A stretch of 64,000 nucleotides of DNA from Roseivirga sp. UBA6061 (GTDB lineage: Bacteria > Bacteroidota > Bacteroidia > Cytophagales > Cyclobacteriaceae), in the NCBI GenBank assembly GCA_002427745.1, contig DIYF01000155.1:39750-103749 (forward strand). Direction: 5' to 3'. Position 1 is the stretch's first letter, and the number at the start of each line of letters is the position of its first letter. This document shows positions 48,958-58,771 of the stretch, piece after piece. The translations under genes and the position numbers were made by a program. The notes under the pieces are model-generated. The model saw only the letters and a program-made list of their open reading frames with translations, was not told where the DNA came from and searched no databases.

Positions 48958-51900
48958 TGAGTGCCAAAAAACTCATATTAGAAGCCTTTGATAACGGAGT
49001 TCACCTGGCTCTGAAAGATGGCAAACTGGTGGCTAAGACGAATGGAACTCCGGTTCCTGCTGAGCTAAAAAGCCGGATTAAAGCCGAAAAAGATGGCATA
49101 CTGGCCTATCTCAAAAGCCAGGAAAAGCATGCCGTTGTGGTCAACCAGAAGTTTGATCACATTCCGGTAGTGCCGGAGCAGGAGAGTTATCCTATACCCA
49201 CCTCGCTCTTTCGTATCTGGGTGCTCAGTCAGTTTGAGCAGGGCAACGTGGCCTATAACATGCCGGGAGCTATTGAGCTCAAAGGCGAGTTTAATAAAGC
49301 TACTTTCGATGCCTCTTTCATAAAGCTGATAGAGCGACATGAGATCTTACGCACCACTTTCAGAGAAACCGAAGAAGGAGCAGTCAGGCAATTTGTTACT
49401 CCGGCCACTGACTTTAAATTCGAGATTGCCTTTACCGATGTAAGGCAGGAAAACGATCCGGAAGGTGTCATCAAGTCAGAAATCTACCAGAAGGTGGTAC
49501 AGCCTTTCGACCTGGCCAATGGTCCTCTTTTGATGGCGCATATCTATCAGCTGGACCTTAAGCGACACGTTTTCTTTTTCAATATGCACCACATGATCAA
49601 CGATGGCTGGTCTATGGAGGTGTTTATCAACGAGATATTTCATATCTATAATGCATTGCATTTCGGTACTGAAATTCGCCTGCCAGAGCTGCATATTCAG
49701 TACAAAGACTTTGCTGTCTGGCAGCAGAAACAGTTGGAGGGACCTGAAGCTGAGGCACACAAAGCCTACTGGCTCAAGCAGTTTGCCGGAGAAATACCCG
49801 TCCTGGATTTGCCTTCTGATTTCGCCAGACCCGCAGTTCAGACCTACAATGGCTCGATTGTTCGCAGCACTATCTCAAAAAGCGATACGCAGGCTTTAAA
49901 TGACTTTGTAAAGCAACAGGACGGTACACAGTTTATCGGCCTGGTTTCTCTGGTGTATACCATTCTTCATCTCTATTCAGGGCAGGACGATATCATCATT
50001 GGTAGTCCTACAGCCGGCAGAACGCACATAGATCTTGAAAGCCAGCTGGGCTTCTATGTCAATACACTGGCTCTGAGGGCTAAGATTGAGGAAGAAGCAA
50101 CATTCAATGGTCTTTTTGCTCATGTAAAAGAAGTGATTCTGGGGGCTTTTGACCATCAGATCTATCCCTTTGGCGACCTGGTAGACGAACTGGACCTGCC
50201 CAGAAACATCAGCCGGTCTCCCTTGTTCGATGTGATGCTGGTACTGCATAACCAGGAGGCGCAAACGGGCGATGATGAACAATTGGGAGATTTGGAGGCA
50301 GACCATTATACCACGGACTACGTCACTTCCAAGTTCGATCTGAGCTTCTATTTCAAAGAGCAGCATGGCGAGATCAAAGTAACCATCGAATACAATACGG
50401 ATATCTTTTCTGCTGCACAGATGGAGCAGATGTCTGAGCACTTCGGCAAGCTTTTGTCCCTGGTATTGGAGCAACCGGAAAAGCCGCTTCAAAGACTGGA
50501 TTACCTGGGAGAAGAAGAGAAAATACGACAACTGAAGGAGTTCAATCAGCCTGTTGATACTTCAAAGGCGGCTTGTTCTATCATAGACCTGTATGAGAAG
50601 CAGGTGGCGAAACAGCCTGATAAAACAGCGCTAAGAAGGGGTGAAGAGGTTATTTCTTACAAAGCATTCGATCAGCTCTCTAACCGTGTCGCCAACTTCC
50701 TGACCCATGTACATCAGGTAGCTCCACAGGAACTGGTCGGGGTAATGTTGCCTCATAGTCCCGCCTATGTGAGTACTGTTTTCGGTATTCTCAAGGCGGG
50801 TGCTGCTTATGTGCCGATTGAAACCAATTTTCCTTTTCAGAGAGTTAAAGGGATGATCGGGGATGCGGGCATCAGCCTGCTTATTACAGCTGATGATTAT
50901 AATGAAACAGCCGATCACTTACAGTGGGAGTGTGAGGGCCTGGTCAATTACCTGTCCATTGATAATGACAACCATTTTAACCAGTCACCGCTGGACATCG
51001 AAAAAGAGTCGCGTGACCTCTGGGATTATGTAGCAGAAGAGGCTGATGGTGATGCCATCAAAGGTGGTGGCTGGATCAATAGCTATTCAGGTGATCCTTT
51101 CACGGTAAAGGAGATGGATGAGTTCAGCGATAACGTGGTACTCAAGCTGAAAGACCATATCGATCAGAACTCAGTTATACTTGAGATAGGGAGTGGTTCT
51201 GGTTTGATATTGAGTAAGTTAGCTCCTTTTGTTAAAACCTATGTTGCTACGGATATTTCTCCTGTTTTAGTATCCCGTATCAAGGAGCAGGCAGAAAAAA
51301 GAGGTGCCACCAACATCATTGCCAAATGCCTTACAGCCGCAGAAGTGGATCAGCTCAATGAGTTTGATATTGATGTCATCATTGTCAATTCGGTCGTCCA
51401 GTATTTTTCAGGTCATGGCTATCTGAGAAAGATGCTGAGTGGTTGTCTGAACCTGTTGAAGCAAGACGGGCTGCTCTTTTTAGGAGATATCATGGACCTT
51501 GATAGTCGTGATGTTCTGATAGCCGAGCATATTGAGTACAAGGGGCTTCATCCGGAAGCTGAAACCAAACTGGATTTTAGCACTGAACTATTCCTGTCTG
51601 CCGTGTATTTTAAAAATCTGCTTTATACGGCCGATGTAGCTGAGGTACAGGTTTCAGAGAAGATCAGAACTGTCGAGAATGAGCTGACCCGCTTTCGATA
51701 TGATGTCTTGCTTACAAAAGGTAAGATGCATGAGCAATCTGCGAGGGAGGTGAAGAGAAGGTACTACCAGACAGACCTGCAAAGTCAGCCGGTGCATTTT
51801 GAAGCGAAACCTGTTCCTGCCGATCATCTGGCCTATGTGACCTTCACATCCGGCTCTACCGGCAAGCCCAAAGGGGTGATGATTTGTCACCGAAATGTGA

Positions 51901-54900
51901 CTGCTTTTGTAGACAACTATTTGTCTGTATTCGGTATTTCGGGAGAGATGAGCATCGGGGCTGTGACCAATATCTCCTTCGATATTGCGGTTTTGGAGCT
52001 GATTGGCTCTTTATGCATGGGCATGGAAGTGGTATTCCTTTCGGGCAATGATCCTGTGAAAATGGTTGAAGAGCTCAACACCACTCCGATAGATGTACTT
52101 CAGCTTACCCCGTCCAGGTTGCAGCAGCTTATGTTTTGTAACGAGAACCTCCTCACCGACCTGAGAGACCTGAGGGTGATGCTGGTAGGAGGAGAAGCCT
52201 TGCCTGTAGAGCAGTTTGAGTCCTTGAAGAAGCATCTGACAAATACCCGTGTCTTCAACGTATATGGCCCGACCGAAACTACTGTTTGGAGCACTGCTCT
52301 GGATATGCATAGCGCTGAGAAGCTTACCGTGGGTAGCCATCTGATGAATGAGCAGATTTATATTCTGAATGGTGTGGGGGAATTGCAGCCCAGAGGTGTT
52401 ACCGGTGAGATTTATATCGGAGGTACTGGCGTTGGCCGGGGCTACCTCAACCGACCTGAACTTACAGCCGGAAAATTCATCAACAGTTCCTACAATAGTC
52501 AGGGTAAAATCTATGCTACGGGAGATCTGGGCAGGTGGACATTGGATGGGCAGATTGAGTTTGTCAATAGAAAAGACGATCAGGTCAAGATCAGAGGCTA
52601 TCGCATCGAATTGGGTGAAATAGAAAGCTGCTTGCTACAGTATCCCGGCATTGAAGCCGCAGTGCTGTTAGTTACAGAAAACGATTATGCTGAGAAGAAC
52701 CTGGCTGCTTTTCTCGTGGTGAGACATCCTTTGCAGGAAGATGATTTGAGAAAGTCGTTGAGCAATCAGTTGCCTGAATATATGATTCCATCCGACTTTG
52801 TACAGCTACGGGAATTACCGCTGCTGGCAAGTGGTAAAGTGGACAGAAAGGCATTGAAAGAGCATTTAAATGCAGCAGCACACACGGCCAAAGACTTTAT
52901 AAAGCCTGAGGGCAAGGTACAGGAAATGTTACTGACGCAATGGGCTGAAGTGCTGGGTAAGAACCCGAATAGCATTAGTGCAGACGATAGTTTTTTCAAG
53001 CTGGGAGGGCATAGCCTCAAGGCCACTCGTCTGATGAGTGTGATTAATAAGGCGTTTGAAGTCAGGCTGCTGCTAAACGACCTTTTCTCGAAAGTGACCA
53101 TCTCAGAGCAGGCAGCTCTCATAGAAAGTGCTTCAAGGTCCGTCTTTGAGCATATTCCTAAAGCTCCTGAGCAAAGCAGCTATACCTTGTCATCTCAACA
53201 GATGCGCTTATGGGTGCTGAGTCAGTTCGAAGCGGCCAATGTGGCCTATAACATGCCCGGGGTTTTTGAGTTGAATGGTGAGTTTTCACCAGAGTATTTC
53301 AAATCGGCTCTGGAGCAACTGATTGATCGTCATGAGATACTGAGAACAGTTTTCACAGAAGAAAATGAAGAAATTCGTCAGGTAATCCTGGATGCAGAGG
53401 CTTTGGGTATGGAGATGGTCTATTCAGATCTCCATCAAGAAAACAAGTCTGTCGGGCAACTTGAAGCAGAGCTGAGACAGCTAATGCTGGAGCCCTTTGA
53501 CCTGGAAAGCGGGCCTTTGCTGGCCGTGCAGCTTCATCGGGTTGAGGAAAACCGACACATACTCTTTTTCAATATGCACCATATCATTACCGATGGCTGG
53601 TCTATTGGTGTGTTTGTCAAAGAGATGCTGGAGATCTATCAGTCGCTGTCAGACAATAGAATACCGGATTTACCAGCATTAAGAATTCAGCATAAGGACT
53701 ACGCTGAATGGCAAAAGAAACAACTGGAAGGGGAAAACCTGAAGGCCCATGAGGGCTACTGGTTAAGTCAGTTCTCCGGAGAGCTGCCTATGACATTGCT
53801 GCCAGAAGATAAGGTTCGCCCTGCTTCAATGACCTATGCCGGGGCAGAGGTGAGTGGTATGCTTTCTGAGTCGACTTCAAATGCGATGCATCAGCTCATC
53901 AGCGAGCAGGGTTGCACCATGTTCATGTGGCTGGTGGCAGGCGTAAAGGCATTGTTATATCGCTATACAGGCCTCTCTGATGTGATTCTCGGAACCGCCA
54001 TTGCCGGAAGACAGCATGAAGATCTGCATGACCAGATCGGTTTTTATGTCAACACACTGGCTTTGAGGACACGATTTGAGGGCAGTGAGCCATTCACATC
54101 TTTGCTGCATAAGGTTAAAGAAACCACGCTCAATGCCTATGAGCATCAGGTGTATCCCTTTGACAGACTCATCGATCATCTTAACCTCAATCGTGATGAG
54201 AGCAGATCACCTCTATTTAACATTATGGTGATTCTGCAGAACAACGAATCTGCGATGCAGCAAATGGCCTCAGATGGCCTGGAAGTACGGGAATATGATA
54301 TGGAAGGTGTTACCAGCAAATTTGACCTGACTTTCATCTTTACGGAAATGGAGGGGCAAATTCACTTCATACTGGAATACAACAGAGATATTTACTCTGA
54401 AGAGCAGATGCAGCTTCTGGCGGTTCATTTCAAAAGCTTAATAACCTTCGCTGCCAGCGCTGCTGAGACCAGGGTCGACAAGATCGGATTCCTTGATGCC
54501 GGTGAGCAGGAGCATTTGCTAAATGATCTTAATCTGACGGCCCATAGCTATGAAAATGAACTCTCCTGGGTAGACTTGTTCGAAAAAGCCGTTGAAAACC
54601 ATCCTGAGAGAACAGCGCTGATAGTCGGTGATAAAGCATGGACATACCAGGAATTGAATGCCAGGGCCAATCAGCTTGCCGCATTTATTGAGACTAAAAG
54701 AACAATCCAACCGGATGACCTGATAGCTATCAGGTTACACCGCACCGAGTGGATGCTGATCTCAATGCTGGCTGTGCTGAAAGCAGGAGCCGCCTATGTT
54801 CCGGTATTTCCGGATTTTCCTGAGGAGCGTATTGATTATATCATCTCAGACAGTCAGTGTGAGCTGGTGCTGGATCAGGCCTTGCTGAATAACTTTATCA

Positions 54901-57116
54901 TTAACCAAGACAGCTATTCAGCTGAAAACCCGACCACAAAGCCTGATGCCAATCATCTGGCCTATGTCATTTATACCTCGGGGTCTACAGGGCAGCCGAA
55001 GGGAGTTATGATTGAACACCAGAGTCTGGTGTCCTTTATTGAGAATTTCAAAGTGCATTTCGGACTCACTGAAGGTATGACCATGTTGGCTACGACCAAT
55101 TTTACTTTTGATATCTCAGTGCTGGAACTGCTCGGTACATTGGTTACAGGAGGTACCTGTCACCTTGCCTCTGCTGTAGACGCCTATTCTATTCTGGATA
55201 TAGTAGATACCGGTCGGGTGGATGCACTGCAGGTTACACCTTCAAGGCTGAAGCAGTTTTTCGAGGCAAATGAAAACGCACTTGAGAAGCTTGCCAGGCT
55301 CAAAACGCTGCTGGTAGGAGGAGAGGCCCTGAATGCGACTTTGTATGAACGTCTGAGCCAGCTTGATCTGAAGGTGATCAATGTCTACGGTCCCACAGAG
55401 ACAACTATCTGGAGTACATTTAAGCCGGTAAGGCCCACTTCAGAGCTTTCTATAGGCAAGCCACTGTTAAATGAGTCTGTTTATGTGTTAGATGCTAACC
55501 TCAATCCAGTACCTATAAGGGTGAAGGGAGATATTTATATAGGAGGTGAGGGACTGGCGCGTGGGTATTGGAACAACCCCGAGCTTACTGAACAAAGGTT
55601 TATACCAAGTCCTTTTGATCCGGGACAGAGGCTTTATCATACAGGAGATGTAGGGCGCTGGTTACCGAATGGAGAACTCTCCTTTGAAGGCAGGTCTGAT
55701 GATCAGGTGAAGATCAGAGGATATCGCATTGAGCTGAGCGAGGTGGAAAGTGCTTTACAGGCAGTAGATCAGGTAGAGATTTGTGCAGTGGCCGTTATGG
55801 AGGGCAGTGTTGGCAGCGAACTGGTAGCCTATCTGGTAAGTGATCATGCATTTAATATCAAAGAGCTCAGAGACGAGCTGAGCAGAACCTTACCTGACTA
55901 TATGATCCCCTCATACTTTGCGCAGCTGGATGAAATGCCGTTGACTGCCAGTGGTAAGGTGGACTATCAGAACCTGCCATCTAAAGATTCCTTTGCGATG
56001 GATACCGGCAGGGATTTTATCGCTCCCCAAACCGATTTAGAGCATCAACTTGCCGAACTCTGGGCAGATTTGCTGGGGATTGACAAAGACAGCATCGGGT
56101 TGGAAGATAATTTCTTTGAGCTGGGAGGAAATAGTATTAACGCCATTCAGCTGACCGGAAAGATCAATAAGCGTTTTGAGCTTGATTTACCCTGGATCAG
56201 CATCTTTCAGAATAATACCGTCAGGCATATGGCCACAGTGGTGGAGGAAGCCAGGAATGACAAAGGGCAAGCCCAATATCCCGGTATGGTCGCACTACGA
56301 CCTGATGGAGAAGCAGCCCCCTTGTATCTGGTAGCAGGAACAGGAGGCTTCGTAATGGGCTTCTTTGCACTTGTCCAACAACTGGACGAAGGTTACCCGG
56401 TCTATGGACTGGAGCCGCTGGGAATTCATGGAGGAACCGCACCACACCGCCATATGGAAGATATAGCCCGCTACTATATTCAATCCATCAGGCAAGTACA
56501 GCCTCATGGCCCTTACAGATTGCTGGGGCACTCTTTCGGGGCTTTTGTGATCTTTGAGATGTGTAAGCAACTGAAGGCATCCGGAGAGGAGGTAAGCGAG
56601 CTGATTTTGCTGGATACAGGCATACCAGCGGAAGAAGATCTGGCCAGTCGATCGATTTCAACAGAAGAGCTGAAGCTTGGGCTTTTACATACCCTGCAAC
56701 GCTACTTTGAATGGGATCAATCCATTTCAGATCAGGAGTTCCTGAGCTATAGTGATCCTGAGCAGCATCAGTTTATTCAGCAGCAACTACAGGCCGAAGG
56801 CGTCACCATGAGTCTCAAACAGGCTGCCGGTTATATGGATGTGTTTGCGGCACAGGGAGCTATGAGCTATCTGCCATCAGGGTTTATTGATGATACACAA
56901 ATCATCCTCTTTAAAACCTCAGAGATGGACCCCTTTATTCAAAAAGGAATGGCGTCAAGTCTGGGTTGGGAGAAGGTTACCAGCCGCTATCCTGTAGTCC
57001 ATAATGTAGCCGGAAATCACCTGACGCTCCTGCATCCGAAAAATGTAACAACCATTACCGAACCATTGAATGCCTATTTTGCAGAAAAAGCAGAGGCACA
57101 AATAGTAAATACCTAA
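48957..57116 (+). CDS. NRPS modules 8 and 9 with methyltransferase-interrupted A domain and terminal thioesterase
   Basis: The 2719-residue final synthetase opens with a TubC-type docking domain (about 1-55). Module 8 has C (HH 211-212, HHMINDG) and an A domain whose A2 motif (LKAGAAYVP, near 612) is separated from A3 (SGSTG near 965) by a SAM-dependent methyltransferase (about 687-922; motif I EIGSGSG near 744). Its PCP has S1353. Module 9 has C (HH about 1541-1542), A (SGSTG near 2008) and PCP (S2393). Both A domains give Gly-like codes by eye, DILQLGVVWK and DILQLGVIWK. The thioesterase carries GHSFG with S2526, D2553 and H2688, a complete triad. Released product is probably a macrolactam formed by attack of the beta-amino group, but a linear acid is possible. 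Methylation may be on nitrogen, carbon or a side chain; the code does not decide it. Confidence 0.93.
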   Translation: MSAKKLILEAFDNGVHLALKDGKLVAKTNGTPVPAELKSRIKAEKDGILAYLKSQEKHAVVVNQKFDHIPVVPEQESYPIPTSLFRIWVLSQFEQGNVAYNMPGAIELKGEFNKATFDASFIKLIERHEILRTTFRETEEGAVRQFVTPATDFKFEIAFTDVRQENDPEGVIKSEIYQKVVQPFDLANGPLLMAHIYQLDLKRHVFFFNMHHMINDGWSMEVFINEIFHIYNALHFGTEIRLPELHIQYKDFAVWQQKQLEGPEAEAHKAYWLKQFAGEIPVLDLPSDFARPAVQTYNGSIVRSTISKSDTQALNDFVKQQDGTQFIGLVSLVYTILHLYSGQDDIIIGSPTAGRTHIDLESQLGFYVNTLALRAKIEEEATFNGLFAHVKEVILGAFDHQIYPFGDLVDELDLPRNISRSPLFDVMLVLHNQEAQTGDDEQLGDLEADHYTTDYVTSKFDLSFYFKEQHGEIKVTIEYNTDIFSAAQMEQMSEHFGKLLSLVLEQPEKPLQRLDYLGEEEKIRQLKEFNQPVDTSKAACSIIDLYEKQVAKQPDKTALRRGEEVISYKAFDQLSNRVANFLTHVHQVAPQELVGVMLPHSPAYVSTVFGILKAGAAYVPIETNFPFQRVKGMIGDAGISLLITADDYNETADHLQWECEGLVNYLSIDNDNHFNQSPLDIEKESRDLWDYVAEEADGDAIKGGGWINSYSGDPFTVKEMDEFSDNVVLKLKDHIDQNSVILEIGSGSGLILSKLAPFVKTYVATDISPVLVSRIKEQAEKRGATNIIAKCLTAAEVDQLNEFDIDVIIVNSVVQYFSGHGYLRKMLSGCLNLLKQDGLLFLGDIMDLDSRDVLIAEHIEYKGLHPEAETKLDFSTELFLSAVYFKNLLYTADVAEVQVSEKIRTVENELTRFRYDVLLTKGKMHEQSAREVKRRYYQTDLQSQPVHFEAKPVPADHLAYVTFTSGSTGKPKGVMICHRNVTAFVDNYLSVFGISGEMSIGAVTNISFDIAVLELIGSLCMGMEVVFLSGNDPVKMVEELNTTPIDVLQLTPSRLQQLMFCNENLLTDLRDLRVMLVGGEALPVEQFESLKKHLTNTRVFNVYGPTETTVWSTALDMHSAEKLTVGSHLMNEQIYILNGVGELQPRGVTGEIYIGGTGVGRGYLNRPELTAGKFINSSYNSQGKIYATGDLGRWTLDGQIEFVNRKDDQVKIRGYRIELGEIESCLLQYPGIEAAVLLVTENDYAEKNLAAFLVVRHPLQEDDLRKSLSNQLPEYMIPSDFVQLRELPLLASGKVDRKALKEHLNAAAHTAKDFIKPEGKVQEMLLTQWAEVLGKNPNSISADDSFFKLGGHSLKATRLMSVINKAFEVRLLLNDLFSKVTISEQAALIESASRSVFEHIPKAPEQSSYTLSSQQMRLWVLSQFEAANVAYNMPGVFELNGEFSPEYFKSALEQLIDRHEILRTVFTEENEEIRQVILDAEALGMEMVYSDLHQENKSVGQLEAELRQLMLEPFDLESGPLLAVQLHRVEENRHILFFNMHHIITDGWSIGVFVKEMLEIYQSLSDNRIPDLPALRIQHKDYAEWQKKQLEGENLKAHEGYWLSQFSGELPMTLLPEDKVRPASMTYAGAEVSGMLSESTSNAMHQLISEQGCTMFMWLVAGVKALLYRYTGLSDVILGTAIAGRQHEDLHDQIGFYVNTLALRTRFEGSEPFTSLLHKVKETTLNAYEHQVYPFDRLIDHLNLNRDESRSPLFNIMVILQNNESAMQQMASDGLEVREYDMEGVTSKFDLTFIFTEMEGQIHFILEYNRDIYSEEQMQLLAVHFKSLITFAASAAETRVDKIGFLDAGEQEHLLNDLNLTAHSYENELSWVDLFEKAVENHPERTALIVGDKAWTYQELNARANQLAAFIETKRTIQPDDLIAIRLHRTEWMLISMLAVLKAGAAYVPVFPDFPEERIDYIISDSQCELVLDQALLNNFIINQDSYSAENPTTKPDANHLAYVIYTSGSTGQPKGVMIEHQSLVSFIENFKVHFGLTEGMTMLATTNFTFDISVLELLGTLVTGGTCHLASAVDAYSILDIVDTGRVDALQVTPSRLKQFFEANENALEKLARLKTLLVGGEALNATLYERLSQLDLKVINVYGPTETTIWSTFKPVRPTSELSIGKPLLNESVYVLDANLNPVPIRVKGDIYIGGEGLARGYWNNPELTEQRFIPSPFDPGQRLYHTGDVGRWLPNGELSFEGRSDDQVKIRGYRIELSEVESALQAVDQVEICAVAVMEGSVGSELVAYLVSDHAFNIKELRDELSRTLPDYMIPSYFAQLDEMPLTASGKVDYQNLPSKDSFAMDTGRDFIAPQTDLEHQLAELWADLLGIDKDSIGLEDNFFELGGNSINAIQLTGKINKRFELDLPWISIFQNNTVRHMATVVEEARNDKGQAQYPGMVALRPDGEAAPLYLVAGTGGFVMGFFALVQQLDEGYPVYGLEPLGIHGGTAPHRHMEDIARYYIQSIRQVQPHGPYRLLGHSFGAFVIFEMCKQLKASGEEVSELILLDTGIPAEEDLASRSISTEELKLGLLHTLQRYFEWDQSISDQEFLSYSDPEQHQFIQQQLQAEGVTMSLKQAAGYMDVFAAQGAMSYLPSGFIDDTQIILFKTSEMDPFIQKGMASSLGWEKVTSRYPVVHNVAGNHLTLLHPKNVTTITEPLNAYFAEKAEAQIVNT

Positions 57117-57854
57117 ATGAGCATTAATCACGCTATACAGAATGTATTCGCCCGGTCTAAGACGATCTTTTTGCTGCACTTCGCAGGAGGTAACTGTTAT
57201 TCATTCAAGTTCCTGACAGATCATCTGCCAGGCCATAAGGTCATAGTGCTTGAACTCCCGGCAAGAGGACGCAGAATGACAGAACCACTGATCAGGACAG
57301 CGGATAAGGCGGTGAGAGACTTGCTGGATCAGTTTCTGAAGCATAATATCAGAAGAGACTTTGTTATATACGGGCATAGCCTGGGGGCTACGCTGGGGCT
57401 TTTGTTGACCAGAGAACTCGAATCACGCCAGATATTCCCTGACCAGTTGATAGTCACCGGTAGCTGTGGTCCTTACCCTGAGAAGGTAAGTAAAAGACGC
57501 CACGAACTGTCTTCTCCGGACTTTAAGCAGATGTTGAAAGACCTGGGTGGAATCTCAGAAGAAGTGCTGGATCAAAAAGAGCTCTTCGAATACTTCGAGC
57601 CTATTATCAGAGCTGACTTTGAGCTGCTTGAACATGAGAATATTGTTTTGCCATATCCGGTCAAAACACCTGTTCATGCCCTTATGGGACATGATGAGGA
57701 CGATCAGGAACATATTGAAAACTGGAGAAGCCTCACGGGCGGAACCTGCGTGCTGGAACGCTGGCCGGGAGAGCACTTCTTCATATATGATCACGTAGAA
57801 CGACTTGCCAGCCTGATCAGAGATTATGCCACTGCGAGAATGGTAAATATGTAA
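57117..57854 (+). CDS. Type II (editing) thioesterase
   Basis: This 245-residue alpha/beta hydrolase of the TEII family has FAGG near the N-terminus, LPARGRR and a nucleophile elbow GHSLGA. A late GEHFF provides the catalytic His. Such enzymes act in the cytoplasm to clear wrongly primed or stalled acyl groups from carrier proteins of NRPS and PKS lines. The start codon directly follows the stop of the last synthetase with no gap, so it is certainly part of the same operon. It is distinct from the C-terminal thioesterase of the preceding protein, which releases the product. Confidence 0.92.
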   Translation: MSINHAIQNVFARSKTIFLLHFAGGNCYSFKFLTDHLPGHKVIVLELPARGRRMTEPLIRTADKAVRDLLDQFLKHNIRRDFVIYGHSLGATLGLLLTRELESRQIFPDQLIVTGSCGPYPEKVSKRRHELSSPDFKQMLKDLGGISEEVLDQKELFEYFEPIIRADFELLEHENIVLPYPVKTPVHALMGHDEDDQEHIENWRSLTGGTCVLERWPGEHFFIYDHVERLASLIRDYATARMVNM

Positions 57855-57900
57855 CCGTTCGGTATTGTTTATAAAACCAAAAACCTGAAAAAGATAAATC

Positions 57901-58713
57901 ATGATGATAGACAGGGCCTATGTACAACAGTTAATTGATGAGAACATTCAACTGGATGAGGTGGAAGTGACTGAAGAGGATTTTCTCCTGGAAGAATACA
58001 TAGATCAGAGTGTGCCGGTAAAGATTAAGGGACTGGCCGATGACTGGAATACTAATCGCTGGACGCTCGATTTTTTTAAAGAAAAGCTGGGACACCTGAA
58101 GTTTCCTGTGAGGCGGCAGAATGAGGAGAGAGAGATGTCGCTGGCAGAGTACATTCCCTACATGAAGGAGAATGAAAAGAACCCTTCGGATAGTCCATTC
58201 TATCTCAACACTACTTTCGGGCCTACAGACGACCTTCTCGCTGATTATAAGGTGCCTGATTACTTTAAGTGTGCCTTTAACAACTTCAGGGATATTCCAG
58301 ATAAGAGTACACTTTCCTGGATTTATCTGGCGCCCACTAATTCCGTTACAGGTTTACACATCGATACCATTGCATCCAGTGCCTGGAACCTGGTGATTTC
58401 CGGTAAAAAGTTCTGGGTGTTCTACCCGACTTACCAAAATCCTCTGCTTTACGGAGGTATGGTCAACCCCTTTGCTCCGGATTATGACAAGCATCCGCTT
58501 TACCGCAAAGCCGATCCGATGATTTGTGTACAGAACCCCGGGGAGGTGATTTTTACCCCCAGTGGCTGGTATCATGCAGTGCTCAACCTTGAAATGGGAG
58601 TGTCACTCACAGAGAACTTTATCAATGAACACAATATCGAATTAGTGAAGGCTTATTGCGACCTGGTGGGCATTCCTACTGATGGATTATACGAACAGTT
58701 TAAGCAGGCATAG
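57901..58713 (+). CDS. JmjC/cupin-8-like Fe(II)/2-oxoglutarate oxygenase
   Basis: The 270-residue protein has a double-stranded beta-helix fold of the JmjC/cupin-8 kind. The metal ligands are visible as H153-x-D155 (GLHID) and a distal H225 in GWYHAV. A Lys/Trp pair in GKKFWVF follows the first motif, as is usual for 2-oxoglutarate binding in this family. It is the last gene of the biosynthetic run, 46 bases after the thioesterase. I infer that it hydroxylates a residue of the peptide while it is bound to a carrier domain. The Asp of module 1 or the Orn of module 3 are the most likely targets, since beta-hydroxylation of Asp by related dioxygenases is known in other lipopeptides. The target is not determined by the sequence. 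Confidence 0.82.
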   Translation: MMIDRAYVQQLIDENIQLDEVEVTEEDFLLEEYIDQSVPVKIKGLADDWNTNRWTLDFFKEKLGHLKFPVRRQNEEREMSLAEYIPYMKENEKNPSDSPFYLNTTFGPTDDLLADYKVPDYFKCAFNNFRDIPDKSTLSWIYLAPTNSVTGLHIDTIASSAWNLVISGKKFWVFYPTYQNPLLYGGMVNPFAPDYDKHPLYRKADPMICVQNPGEVIFTPSGWYHAVLNLEMGVSLTENFINEHNIELVKAYCDLVGIPTDGLYEQFKQA

Positions 58714-58731
58714 TTGAAAGTGCTCTTTTGA

Positions 58732-58771
58732 GAGTGAGCTGTAGGATGAGCATATGCCATACAGCCTACTC
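58732..58771. terminator. Possible hairpin at the end of the biosynthetic operon
   Basis: Imperfect inverted repeats, GAGT plus GAGCTGTA at 58732-58743 against TACAGC and ACTC at 58760-58771, can form a stem just after the last operon gene. They touch the end of the opposing cyclase gene. No clear T-tract follows on either strand, so the assignment is weak. Confidence 0.25.

Noticed and set aside
6728..58713. Siderophore cluster
   Set aside because: There is Orn and possibly hydroxy-Asp, but no ornithine N-hydroxylase, no catechol genes and no TonB-dependent receptor or ferric reductase in the window.
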